Source: Nitrososphaerota archaeon (GTDB lineage: Archaea > Thermoproteota > Nitrososphaeria > Nitrososphaerales > Gagatemarchaeaceae). From it: a DNA stretch of 18,628 nt. Position 1 is the first letter of the stretch. Each line of letters starts with the position of its first letter. This document shows positions 1 to 7,043 of the stretch, piece by piece. The position numbers were made by a program, and so were the translations under genes. The DNA lies in contig VBPQ01000006.1 of the NCBI GenBank assembly GCA_005877185.1, forward strand, positions 8,250 to 26,877, given 5' to 3'. Under the pieces are notes generated by a model, which searched no databases, was not told the origin of the DNA, and worked only from the letters and a program-made list of their open reading frames with translations.

Positions 1-2
1 GC

Positions 3-998
3 GAGCTGGTGTCGAGGTTGAAACTTCTTGAGAGCTATCTGAAGGTGAACGGAGAGCCTCCCTGCAACTTGAAGTTCTGCTTCGAGGGGGAAGAGGAGGT
101 GGGAAGCGTGCACCTGGACGACTACGTCTCTCAGAATCGGGAGTTGTTCAGGGCCGATGCGGTCTTCTGGGAATGGGGGGGCGTCGACGAGGAGGGGAGG
201 CCGATAGTGGGGTTGGGAGTAAAGGGGATGATCTACCTCGAGCTAGCAGTGAAGTCTCTCAGCATCGACGCCCACAGCAGCTACGCGGCAGCCCTCACGA
301 GCGCCCCCTGGCGGCTCATTCGCCTCCTTAACCTGATCAAGGACGAAGACGAGCGCGTCTCGGTCCCTGGATGGTACGACAAGGTCGAGAACCTTACGGA
401 GGAAGACGAAAGGGTTCTCGAGGAGGAGCCTTTCGATGCGGAGAGTTTCAAGCGTCACTACGGGGCCCAGAGTTTCGTCGGCGGGATCACCGCCTCTCAG
501 GCGAAGAAGGCTCTTGCGAGGCGCCCGACGTCGAACATCGCTGGCATCTGGGCTGGCTACACAGGGCCCGGTTCGAAGACGGTCCTGCCCAAGGAGATAC
601 ACTGCAAGATGGACTTCCGTCTCGTCCCGAACCAAGACCCGCAGGAACTCCTGGGCCGCTTCAAGGACTTCTTGAAGGAAAGGGGGTTCGGAGACGTTAT
701 GGTGGAGGTCGAGAGCATGGAACCCGCGGCGCGTACGAGCTTCGGAGACCCCTTCGCACAGGCATCGATCAAGGGCGGGGAAATCGTCTTCGGGAAGAAG
801 AGCGTCGTCAGGCTTTCGGAGCCGGGGACGGGACCTCTGTACGTGTTCACACAGAGGTACAAGATTCCGGCGGTCTCGATAGGAGTCTCGCCGCCCGACA
901 ACGCTATTCACGCCCCCAACGAGAGCATCAGGCTGGACCTCTTTGAGAAGGGAATACTCTGGCTGGCCGAGACTACGAGGACCTACCTATCCGGGTAA
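3..998 (+). CDS. M20-family metallopeptidase / aminoacyl dipeptidase-like, 5'-truncated by the window edge
   Basis: Zinc-dependent exopeptidase or deacylase of the M20 (ArgE/DapE/carnosinase) family, cytoplasmic. About 330 residues are visible, whereas the family usually has 400-460. The frame is open to the window edge, and the first codons (ELVSRLK) fit the position just after the DDKG metal motif, so the N-terminal HxD ligand lies outside the window and the GTG at base 9 is not the real start. Seen here: the FEGEEEVGS motif (about bases 79-105) with the catalytic Glu and a metal Glu; a VKGMIYLEL...DAHSS dimerisation-domain strand with the conserved His; the FRLVPNQDP strand; and the late PDNAIHAPNES motif with the last zinc-ligand His. 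The carnosinase-like subgroup is the best match by style; the substrate cannot be read from the sequence. The gene converges with the CBS gene, with 4 bases between the two stops. Confidence 0.88.
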   Translation, partial: ELVSRLKLLESYLKVNGEPPCNLKFCFEGEEEVGSVHLDDYVSQNRELFRADAVFWEWGGVDEEGRPIVGLGVKGMIYLELAVKSLSIDAHSSYAAALTSAPWRLIRLLNLIKDEDERVSVPGWYDKVENLTEEDERVLEEEPFDAESFKRHYGAQSFVGGITASQAKKALARRPTSNIAGIWAGYTGPGSKTVLPKEIHCKMDFRLVPNQDPQELLGRFKDFLKERGFGDVMVEVESMEPAARTSFGDPFAQASIKGGEIVFGKKSVVRLSEPGTGPLYVFTQRYKIPAVSIGVSPPDNAIHAPNESIRLDLFEKGILWLAETTRTYLSG

Positions 999-1002
999 CG
1001 TT

Positions 1003-1551
1003 TCACCACTTTCTCAGGTCGCCCTGAAGCAGTCCCGACCCTATGTGAAGTCGGTCGATGTGCTTCGAGACAGCCTCGGCGCTATCCAGAATTTGGTCGC
1101 AGTAGGGACACCTGAATTCGTTCGGGCTCAACAGCTCCGGGAGGGGGACTTGCTCCCTCAAGCTCCCGGCGATGATTCCTTTCTGCACCACGAGTCCAAT
1201 TATCTTCCCCTCGTGCAGCACAGCCAGCCGCCTTATCTCGAGTCTCGTCATCTTCGCCAAGGCCTCGCCCGCCTTGGAGCCGTCTTCTATCGTCTGTATC
1301 GGAGACGACATTATCTCGGAAACCTTCGCCTTTCGCGGGTCCATTCCTCCCGCGACGACCTTGTAGAGGATGTCTCGCTCGGTGACTATGCCGACCGGCT
1401 TTCCGTTCTTCGTGACGATAGCTGCCGCGATCCCATTCTTCTGCATTGACCTGGCAGCCTCCGCCACCGTGCTCGCCTCGGGAAGGTACAAGACGTACTT
1501 GGACATGTATTTCGTCACTGGCTCGTCGAGGGAGAGTTTCAGGTCCATCAT
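1003..1551 (-). CDS. CBS-domain pair protein with C-terminal C2H2 zinc finger
   Basis: 182 residues. Two CBS motifs occupy about residues 8-65 (with the GKPVGIVTERDIL signature) and 72-125 (with EGKIIGLVVQKGII). Tandem CBS domains form a Bateman module that usually binds adenine nucleotides or S-adenosylmethionine and senses energy or nucleotide status. Residues 148-169 form a C-x2-C-x12-H-x4-H finger (C148, C151, H164, H169), so the protein probably couples ligand sensing to DNA, RNA or protein binding. The start is at two adjacent Met codons; either could be used. A T-rich stretch on the minus strand at 1583-1590 lies about 35 bases before the start and may be a TATA box. Family membership is clear; the partner and ligand are unknown. 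Confidence 0.9.
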   Translation of the reverse strand: MMDLKLSLDEPVTKYMSKYVLYLPEASTVAEAARSMQKNGIAAAIVTKNGKPVGIVTERDILYKVVAGGMDPRKAKVSEIMSSPIQTIEDGSKAGEALAKMTRLEIRRLAVLHEGKIIGLVVQKGIIAGSLREQVPLPELLSPNEFRCPYCDQILDSAEAVSKHIDRLHIGSGLLQGDLRKW

Positions 1552-1626
1552 GTGAGTTCGAAGATCCTTCTACTACGATTCCGTAAAAAGGTCTTTTGGT
1601 TCCATCACTCATTGACTCACCCAAGC

Positions 1627-1634
1627 CTTAAAAT
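1627..1634 (+). promoter_or_regulatory. TATA box of the saccharopine-dehydrogenase-like gene
   Basis: CTTAAAAT centred about 28 bases before the ATG at 1659. This is the spacing expected if transcription starts at or next to the start codon (leaderless mRNA). No Shine-Dalgarno motif precedes the ATG, which agrees. Confidence 0.55.
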
Positions 1635-1658
1635 CGCCAAAGATTCGCACTCCCGCTA

Positions 1659-2816
1659 ATGAAGGCGGCTGTGCTCGGTTCTGGGCTCATGGGCTCTGTG
1701 ATCGCATGGGATCTCGCTCGCTCAGATGACGTTGACCGGGTTGTCGTCGCAGACCTAAACCCGGAGAGACTCGCCCGAGCCAGAAGGATGACCGCTAGCA
1801 GGAAGCTGACCACTGAAGTTCTCGACGTGAAGGACACGAAGAGAATCGTGAGCTTCCTCCGAGAATTCGACGTCGTCGCGTCGGCCCTCCCCCACGGGGC
1901 AGTGAACCTGGCAAACAGGGCGGCCGTTGAGGCACGGACGAAGATGGTTGACATAGCCTTCGAGGACGAGCAGATGGGATTGGAGGCAGCGGCGAAGAAG
2001 AGAGGCGCGCTTCTCATCCCCGGATGCGGACTCGCCCCTGGCCTCGCTGGGATTCTTCTCGCCAACGGGGCGAGGATGCTCGACGAGGCGGTCGAGGGAC
2101 ACATCTTCGTCGGAGGGCTGCCGCAGCACCCGAAGCCGCCCCTGGGGTACAGGCTAGTCTTTTCGATGGTGGGTTTGCTCCGGGAGTACCTCGAAGACGC
2201 CAGGATAATCAGGGACGGAAAAATCGTCAAGGTGAAGCCTTTTGATACGGTGGGGAAGGTTATCTTCTCGGCGCCGATCGGGAAATGCGAGGCCTTCTGC
2301 ACAGATGGCCTGGCGACGCTCCTCTACTCGATGAAGGAGATGAAGATTCTCGACGAGAAGACGGTCAGGTGGCCCGGACACGCCGAGAAGATTCGTTTTC
2401 TGATCGAGATGGGTCTCTTTTCAAAAGAGAAAGTGACCCTCGACGGAGCCGCGGTCACTCCGATCGATGTTTCGAGTGAACTTCTGTCGAGGGTGCTCAG
2501 CTCAGGACCCCCGGAAGACCTGACGGTGATGCGAGTGGAGGTTATTGGAAGAAAGGGGCCGGCTAGGGCAAGCATAACTTACGAGATGGTAGACTACTAC
2601 GACAGGAAGAAGAAGATTACTTCGATGGGGAAGACCACCGGGTTCACCTGTTCGATAGTGACGAGGATGGTCGGAAACGGGGAGGTGCAGGGGGTCGGGG
2701 TTGTTCCGCCTGAAGTCGCCCTGAATGCGAAACTGGTGCAGAAGCTTCATTCGGAGCTCCAAGCAAAGGGCGTCAAGATTACAGAGAACCAGAACTTCGC
2801 GTCGGTTCGCTTCTAA
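1659..2816 (+). CDS. Saccharopine dehydrogenase / lysine dehydrogenase-like NAD(P) oxidoreductase
   Basis: 385 residues, the normal length for this family. The N-terminal Rossmann fold shows GSGLMG at residues 7-12 and an acidic residue at the end of strand 2 (ADLNPERL, about 31-38), which suggests NAD preference. A conserved SALPHG strand end is at about 75-80, and the PGCGLAPGLAG segment (121-131) is typical of the saccharopine dehydrogenase/lysine 6-dehydrogenase group. The C-terminal half is the catalytic and dimerisation domain (VGLLREYL, FCTDGLATLL, and the TMRWPGH-like segment TVRWPGH). The exact substrate is uncertain: lysine, saccharopine or a carboxy-polyamine are all possible for this fold. 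The gene appears leaderless. Its stop codon overlaps the stop of the convergent phosphate permease gene (shared bases 2814-2815). Confidence 0.9.
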   Translation: MKAAVLGSGLMGSVIAWDLARSDDVDRVVVADLNPERLARARRMTASRKLTTEVLDVKDTKRIVSFLREFDVVASALPHGAVNLANRAAVEARTKMVDIAFEDEQMGLEAAAKKRGALLIPGCGLAPGLAGILLANGARMLDEAVEGHIFVGGLPQHPKPPLGYRLVFSMVGLLREYLEDARIIRDGKIVKVKPFDTVGKVIFSAPIGKCEAFCTDGLATLLYSMKEMKILDEKTVRWPGHAEKIRFLIEMGLFSKEKVTLDGAAVTPIDVSSELLSRVLSSGPPEDLTVMRVEVIGRKGPARASITYEMVDYYDRKKKITSMGKTTGFTCSIVTRMVGNGEVQGVGVVPPEVALNAKLVQKLHSELQAKGVKITENQNFASVRF

Positions 2817-3802
2817 ACAAACGGCATAATGACAGTGTATGTCAGCCATGCGATGATAGCAGATGCCGGAATCGTAAGGAGCCAGGCCCAAACTATTCTT
2901 CTTGCGACGCCCCACTTGACAGCCGATACACCCAATGTAGCCCCAGATCCCAACACGGAACCGCTAACGCAATGGGTCGTGCTAACGGGTATCCCCAACA
3001 AAGAGGAACCTATTATCACAGAAGCCGCCGAAGTCTCGACAGAGAATCCGTGTACAGGGTCCATCTTTGTCAGCTTGAATCCGAGTGTCTTAACAATCCT
3101 CCACCCTCCAAAGAGGGTGCCCAGAGCAATCGCCGAATGAGCCATCAAGACAACCCACAGGGGTACCACGAAGCTCGAGAGGTTGCCGGTGGAGACGAGC
3201 AGAGCGGTTACCACTCCCATGGTCTTCTGGGCGTCGTTGGTGCCATGACTGAGACTCACAAGGCTAGAGGAGACGAGTTGCAGTCTCCTGAAGTAGCGGT
3301 TTACCCCGTGAGCCGACCTCCTGAAGAAGAGTCTTATCATCGCTGCCATGATTGTGAACGCAAGGGCAAAACCGATTAATGGCGAAAGAATCATGAAAGT
3401 CACGGTCACGTTCAGGCTGGAGAAGAGGAGAGCTCCGAGCCCGGCCTTGGTCACCCCAGCTCCCACGAGGCCTCCGATCAAGGCATGCGACGAACTGGTC
3501 GGCAGCCCTAGAAGCCACGTGATAACGTCCCACAGAATCGCCCCGACAAGCGCAGCGAGTACGACATATTGATCAACCACCCCCGGCTTGATTAGGCCTG
3601 CACCTATCGTCTTGGCCACTGCAACCCCAAATACGAGGAATGCGACGAAGTTGAAGAGAGCTGCAAGCGAGACTGCGGCGAAGGGAGGAAGCACTCGCGT
3701 CGACACCACCGTCGATATTGAGTTGGCAGCGTCATGGAAACCGTTGAAGAAATCAAAAAAGTACGCTATCGCTATGATGCCGACTACCAGCGGCGTGATC
3801 AA
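2813..3802 (-). CDS. pit: PiT-family inorganic phosphate (or sulfate) permease
   Basis: 329-residue polytopic membrane protein that takes up phosphate with a cation. The two inverted PiT signature halves are intact: GFHDAANS (21-28) with PTSSSHALIGG (101-111), and SHGTNDAQKTMG (185-196) with PVSTTHCVSGS (272-282). About ten hydrophobic segments surround a short central loop, the compact form common in archaea. The start is a TTG; an AGGGAG Shine-Dalgarno motif (minus strand, core 3811-3815) ends 8 bases before it. It follows the DUF47 gene by 12 bases, so the two are almost certainly co-transcribed. Phosphate is favoured over sulfate because of the DUF47 and PhoU neighbours. Confidence 0.95.
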   Translation of the reverse strand: MITPLVVGIIAIAYFFDFFNGFHDAANSISTVVSTRVLPPFAAVSLAALFNFVAFLVFGVAVAKTIGAGLIKPGVVDQYVVLAALVGAILWDVITWLLGLPTSSSHALIGGLVGAGVTKAGLGALLFSSLNVTVTFMILSPLIGFALAFTIMAAMIRLFFRRSAHGVNRYFRRLQLVSSSLVSLSHGTNDAQKTMGVVTALLVSTGNLSSFVVPLWVVLMAHSAIALGTLFGGWRIVKTLGFKLTKMDPVHGFSVETSAASVIIGSSLLGIPVSTTHCVSGSVLGSGATLGVSAVKWGVARRIVWAWLLTIPASAIIAWLTYTVIMPFV

Positions 3803-3810
3803 TTGTTGAA

Positions 3811-3815
3811 CTCCC
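3811..3815 (-). promoter_or_regulatory. Shine-Dalgarno motif that decides the TTG start of pit
   Basis: GGGAG on the minus strand, 8 bases before the TTG at 3802-3800. It overlaps the end of the upstream DUF47 gene and supports translation from TTG in the absence of any nearby ATG. Confidence 0.55.
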
Positions 3816-4441
3816 TAGCTGCGCGTCATAACGACATCCCGAAGAACAAAGCTCACATCTTCACACTTGTCTGTCACGGTTTCCAGATGCTCGTATATCT
3901 CCTTCAGTTTCATGATTTGAATCACGTCCTTCTCCTTGAAGAGTTCGGCCACAGCATCATTCAACAGGACGTCTGCTTCGTTCTCTAGGCTGTCGATCTC
4001 TCTGCATCGTTTGTCTATCTCATCTTCGTCAACCCTACGCATAGAGATGAAAGCGGCGTGAATTTCGTCAACGGAGCGGCTAACCAACTGAGCCAGCTTC
4101 AACATGGTCGGGGTCGACTCCCTCACCTCATAGAGCACGATCCTGTTCATCACAGCGTAGATGAAATCGAGGACATCGTCGTAAAGCGTTGCGAGTTTTA
4201 TTATGTCCTGTTGGTCTATTGGAGTAATGAAGCTCCTATTCACCTTGTCGTATATCTGGTGCACGATGTCATCTCCGACATGCTCGATGTCTTTCAGCTC
4301 CTTCCGTCTTTCGTCCATCCTGTCGAACTCTCCTATCGCCTCCTCCAGTTTCTGTGCGCCTACCGCAACGTTCTCGGATTCCTTCTCCAGAAGATCGAAG
4401 AAGGCTCTATCCTGCGGAATTATCCATTCTCTTAGTCCCAT
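3815..4441 (-). CDS. DUF47 / PhoU-like phosphate transport accessory protein
   Basis: 208 residues, the usual length of the DUF47 (TIGR00153-type) family, a cytoplasmic all-helical PhoU relative nearly always encoded beside PiT permeases and thought to control them. Visible features are the acidic metal-binding style helices DIEHVGDDIVH (51-61), the FITPIDQQDI turn (71-80) typical of the family, a second three-helix repeat with EIDSLENEAD (148-157), and a C-terminal KEIYEHLETVTDKCEDV helix. It is first gene of the operon with pit. The ATG has GGAG only 2 bases upstream, so the ribosome signal is unclear. A TATA-like ATATATC sits about 130 bases upstream on the minus strand. Confidence 0.93.
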   Translation of the reverse strand: MGLREWIIPQDRAFFDLLEKESENVAVGAQKLEEAIGEFDRMDERRKELKDIEHVGDDIVHQIYDKVNRSFITPIDQQDIIKLATLYDDVLDFIYAVMNRIVLYEVRESTPTMLKLAQLVSRSVDEIHAAFISMRRVDEDEIDKRCREIDSLENEADVLLNDAVAELFKEKDVIQIMKLKEIYEHLETVTDKCEDVSFVLRDVVMTRS

Positions 4442-4643
4442 TGCTCCGTCGACGCCTACCTTCTCCCCTCAACCCTTGTCGGACCATGAACCGCCGTGGC
4501 GGTCTGACTCACTCCATTCAGTTCTTGAAGGTTCATCTTGTTTCTCGAGGGCTCGGCGGAATCCAGATGATATATCGTTGTCCGAAGGAATCTATTGTGG
4601 ATGACAGGATATATAGAGGCACTATAGTCGCCTCACGATCGCC
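4442..4643. promoter_or_regulatory. Divergent promoter region between the pit operon and the AbrB-PhoU gene
   Basis: 202 bases with no gene. On the plus strand GATATATAG (4608-4616) is a good TATA box about 32 bases before the TTG of the phoU gene. On the minus strand a TATATC near 4570-4576 could serve the DUF47-pit operon with a leader of roughly 100 bases. The position between a phosphate permease operon and a DNA-binding PhoU protein makes this the likely site of phosphate control; this is inference. Confidence 0.5.
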
Positions 4644-5657
4644 TTGGAGACAAGGAAGGTGCAGGTTACAGGAGGCAACAGCTTCGTCGTCTCCCTCCCG
4701 AAGACGTGGGTGAAGGACGTAGGGCTGAAAGCGAAGGATTCGGTGCAGGTCCTCCCCCAGGCGGACATGTCGCTTCTGATCGTCCCCAGGCGTGAGTTGG
4801 CAGAGGCGGAGAAGAGCGAGGCGACGATCGAGATCACTCAGGAGACGGACAAGGACGCGGCCCTCCGCCTCTTCATCTCTTACTACCTCGCGGGATACGA
4901 CATCGTCAGGCTCCGCTCCCCGAGGTACGACCCGGGGCTTCGCTCGTACATGAGGGAGGCGATAAGGAGGAAGCTCGTGGGGATCGAGATAATCGAGGAG
5001 AACGCCAACGGGATGACGACCCAGTGCCTATCGGGCTACGCGGACCTCCCGCTGAAGAAGGCTCTCGAGAGAATGTCGATCGTCGCATCCGGGATGGTGA
5101 AGGATGCGGTGGCGGCTCTGCGTGGCGGCGACGAAGGGCTGGCGGGAGAGGTCGTCGCCAGAGACGACGAGGTCGATAGGTTCTACCACTTCATACTGAG
5201 ACAACTCAACCTGGCGGTGAGGAACCGGTCGATAATCGAGAACATCGGTCTGACCTCGGCGAGGGACTGCCTCGGCTACAGGCTCGCCGTGAAGAGCGTG
5301 GAGAGAGTAGGCGATCACGCCGCGGCTGTAGCAGAGCTGGTCTCGGGCGTTCGGGAAGGCGCGGCCGAGAAAGCGATGAAGGAGGTCGAGAAGATGAGCG
5401 ACCTCTCCCTAAAGGAGTTTGGCGACTCTGTCAGCTCGCTCCTCCGCCTAGACCGAAAGCTCGCGAACGAAGCAATCGGCCTGACGAGGAGGGTGAAAGA
5501 GCTCGACGAGAAAATCAGCGGGGAGCTGCTGGCGATGAAGACAGACCCAGACACCTTCGGCTCGATTAAACTGATCCTAGAGAGCATAAGGCGGGTCGGG
5601 GAATACGGCTCAGACATTGCTGAGATAGCCGTCGACTTGACCGTAAAGGAGCCGTGA
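4644..5657 (+). CDS. phoU: Phosphate uptake regulator: AbrB/SpoVT domain fused to PhoU domain
   Basis: 337 residues. Residues 3-47 form a swapped-hairpin AbrB/SpoVT/MazE DNA-binding domain (KVQVTGGNSFVVSLPKTWVK, then GLKAKDSVQV). After a linker, residues about 125-335 carry two PhoU three-helix repeats, with E/D-rich metal-cluster helices at 173-183 (RDDEVDRFYHF), 218-231 (SVERVGDHAAAVAE) and 315-330 (SIRRVGEYGSDIAE). This AbrB-PhoU fusion is the usual archaeal form and is thought to act as a phosphate-responsive transcription factor. The start is TTG at 4644, consistent with a TATA box 32 bases upstream and a very short leader; no better start exists. It is divergent from the DUF47-pit operon, its probable target. 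Confidence 0.92.
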   Translation: METRKVQVTGGNSFVVSLPKTWVKDVGLKAKDSVQVLPQADMSLLIVPRRELAEAEKSEATIEITQETDKDAALRLFISYYLAGYDIVRLRSPRYDPGLRSYMREAIRRKLVGIEIIEENANGMTTQCLSGYADLPLKKALERMSIVASGMVKDAVAALRGGDEGLAGEVVARDDEVDRFYHFILRQLNLAVRNRSIIENIGLTSARDCLGYRLAVKSVERVGDHAAAVAELVSGVREGAAEKAMKEVEKMSDLSLKEFGDSVSSLLRLDRKLANEAIGLTRRVKELDEKISGELLAMKTDPDTFGSIKLILESIRRVGEYGSDIAEIAVDLTVKEP

Positions 5658-5684
5658 AGTGACCCCCAGGCATCGAGAGGGCGG

Positions 5685-5822
5685 CTAGACAGCCCTTAGC
5701 CGTCTCTCGGTCACCGGTGCACTCTTCGTGAAGACTGCGTATCCGCAGATGCAGCGAGCCCGGGGCAGCTTTGATAGCTCTTTGGCGGTCGTCCTCTTTC
5801 CACACCTCACGCATTCGTACAT
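5685..5822 (-). CDS. rpoP: DNA-directed RNA polymerase subunit P (Rpo12/Rpb12)
   Basis: A 45-residue protein found by reading the gap after tfb. It begins MYECVRCGKR and ends TERRLRAV. It matches the archaeal Rpo12 pattern: an N-terminal zinc knuckle (C4, C7), a KLPRARC segment leading to the second knuckle, a GYAVFTKSAP strand, and a basic tail ending in KAV/RAV that is typical of the family. It is the small zinc-ribbon subunit that helps assemble the Rpo3/Rpo10/Rpo11 platform. Oddity: the second knuckle reads C24-I-C26, C-x-C, where most homologues have C-x2-C. The gene lies 28 bases after tfb on the same strand, probably in one transcript, and ends 27 bases from the convergent phoU gene. 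Confidence 0.85.
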   Translation of the reverse strand: MYECVRCGKRTTAKELSKLPRARCICGYAVFTKSAPVTERRLRAV

Positions 5823-5850
5823 GGAATCTTCCAAGACCTTGGTTCCTGGC

Positions 5851-6828
5851 TCACTCTTGGACAGGTGTCTTCACCTCTTGTGAGGGTAGAAGACCAAGCG
5901 CTTGGATGAGGCCCTTGTACCTGTTGCGAATTGTAACTTCAGTCACTCCGGCGGCCTTGGCGATCTCTTTCTGGGTCTTCCCGTCCTCTTCGAGCGTGCT
6001 CGCGATGTACAGTGCGCTGGCTGCCAGTCCCACAGGATCCTTCCCTGCGGAGAGCTCCTTTTCCCCGGCCGTCCTGAGAATCTCGATCGCCCTCCGCCTT
6101 GTCTTCTCCGACAGTCCAACAGCGGAGGCGATCCTCGCGACATTCCTTGCTGGGTCGCTTACCGGCATCTTGACGTCCAATTCTCTGAGAAGCATTCTGT
6201 AGTCTCTCGCAAGGTCTTTCTTCCTGAGGAGAGTGACTGCCGCGACGTCCTTCAGGCTCCTCGGTGTGTCGGAATCCCTGAACGCGGCGTAGAGTGAAGC
6301 GGCGATGAGTGAGGAGATCGACCTCCCCCTGATCAGCCCTCTCTCTAGTGCCTTTCTGTAGATGTAAGCCGCCCTCTCCTTAACAGCCTCGGGGACAGTA
6401 AGCTTATCAGCGAGCCTGTCCAACTCCCTGAAAGCCTGTCGGAGGTTCCTGTCTTGAGATTGATTCACCTGGCTCCTGTTATCCCAAATCCTGAGCCGGT
6501 CCACCGTGCTTCTCATGGAACCCGTGATTGATTTTCCCATCGCATCCCTATCGGCGCGTCCTATTATCGTGGCGAGGCCCATGTCGTGGGAAGCGATCGA
6601 GGTCGGCAACCCTGTCCTGCTCTTGTCCTCTCCCCCCTCGTCCCTGGGAGAGTTCCTCCACTCGGGGCCTTCCTCCTCAATCTTCTCCTTGAGGACGAAC
6701 CCACAATTACTGCATATTAGCTCCCCGCTCTCCTCATCCTCGACGAGGGAAGTCTTCCCGCATCTCGGACAGCGACGAAGAATCCCCTGGAGAGCCGCAG
6801 CCCTGGACGAACTTGTTGTGTTGCTCAT
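5851..6828 (-). CDS. tfb: Transcription initiation factor B (TFB)
   Basis: 325 residues, the normal length. Residues 20-42 form the N-terminal zinc ribbon (C20, C23, C39, C42) that contacts RNA polymerase. Then come the B-reader/linker segment with GPEWRN (54-59) and the SHDMGLATIIG element (80-90), and two cyclin-like repeats at about 125-212 and 220-312. The second repeat ends in the helix-turn-helix TQKEIAKAAGVTEVTIRNR, which binds the BRE element. All parts of a functional TFB are present. It is followed by rpoP. The start is fixed by a GGAGG motif 8 bases before the ATG, with a strong TATA box 40 bases before it. Confidence 0.97.
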   Translation of the reverse strand: MSNTTSSSRAAALQGILRRCPRCGKTSLVEDEESGELICSNCGFVLKEKIEEEGPEWRNSPRDEGGEDKSRTGLPTSIASHDMGLATIIGRADRDAMGKSITGSMRSTVDRLRIWDNRSQVNQSQDRNLRQAFRELDRLADKLTVPEAVKERAAYIYRKALERGLIRGRSISSLIAASLYAAFRDSDTPRSLKDVAAVTLLRKKDLARDYRMLLRELDVKMPVSDPARNVARIASAVGLSEKTRRRAIEILRTAGEKELSAGKDPVGLAASALYIASTLEEDGKTQKEIAKAAGVTEVTIRNRYKGLIQALGLLPSQEVKTPVQE

Positions 6829-6836
6829 TTTTTTAT

Positions 6837-6873
6837 CCTCCAGTAACTATACTGCGGCTCCGGTATATAAAAA
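6837..6873 (-). promoter_or_regulatory. Promoter and Shine-Dalgarno of tfb-rpoP
   Basis: On the minus strand TTTTTATATA (6873-6864) is a consensus archaeal TATA box. With the usual 25-27 base offset, transcription would start near 6840-6843. The resulting short leader begins with or just before GGAGG (6841-6837), correctly spaced for the ATG at 6828. Confidence 0.75.
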
Positions 6874-7030
6874 CGGTAGTAAACTTGGACTTAGTAGGTC
6901 AGACGGAGTGTTCTTGATAGTTTTCTGTTGACCACCCCGGGTGAACGGTCGTGCTCGCCGCCGCATGTTTTGTCGGCAACAAGCCGGCTTCACTCATTCA
7001 TTCAAGCAAACGTTAAACTCGTCAGGTAAA

Positions 7031-7037
7031 AGGAGGT
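7031..7037 (+). promoter_or_regulatory. Shine-Dalgarno motif fixing the TTG start of pntA1
   Basis: AGGAGGT lies 6 bases before TTG 7044-7046. The TTG also puts the conserved IGIPRET-like N-terminus (here IAGIPRET) directly at the protein start, so this start is well supported. Confidence 0.7.
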
Positions 7038-7043
7038 CGGCTA

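Noticed and set aside
243..911. Long minus-strand ORF (222 aa) opposite the M20 gene, and plus-frame ORFs within it
   Set aside because: The Arg/Leu-rich translation has no motif and lies opposite a gene with clear M20 motifs; long shadow ORFs are expected at this GC content.
1628..2302. 224-aa minus-strand ORF opposite the oxidoreductase gene
   Set aside because: Ser/Arg-rich with no recognisable domain; the plus-strand frame has a full Rossmann motif and a promoter.
7001..7020. AAACGTTAAA as a TATA box for pntA1
   Set aside because: At about 30 bases before the TTG it would start the transcript after the strong AGGAGGT motif, removing it from the mRNA; the real promoter is probably further upstream and I could not place it.
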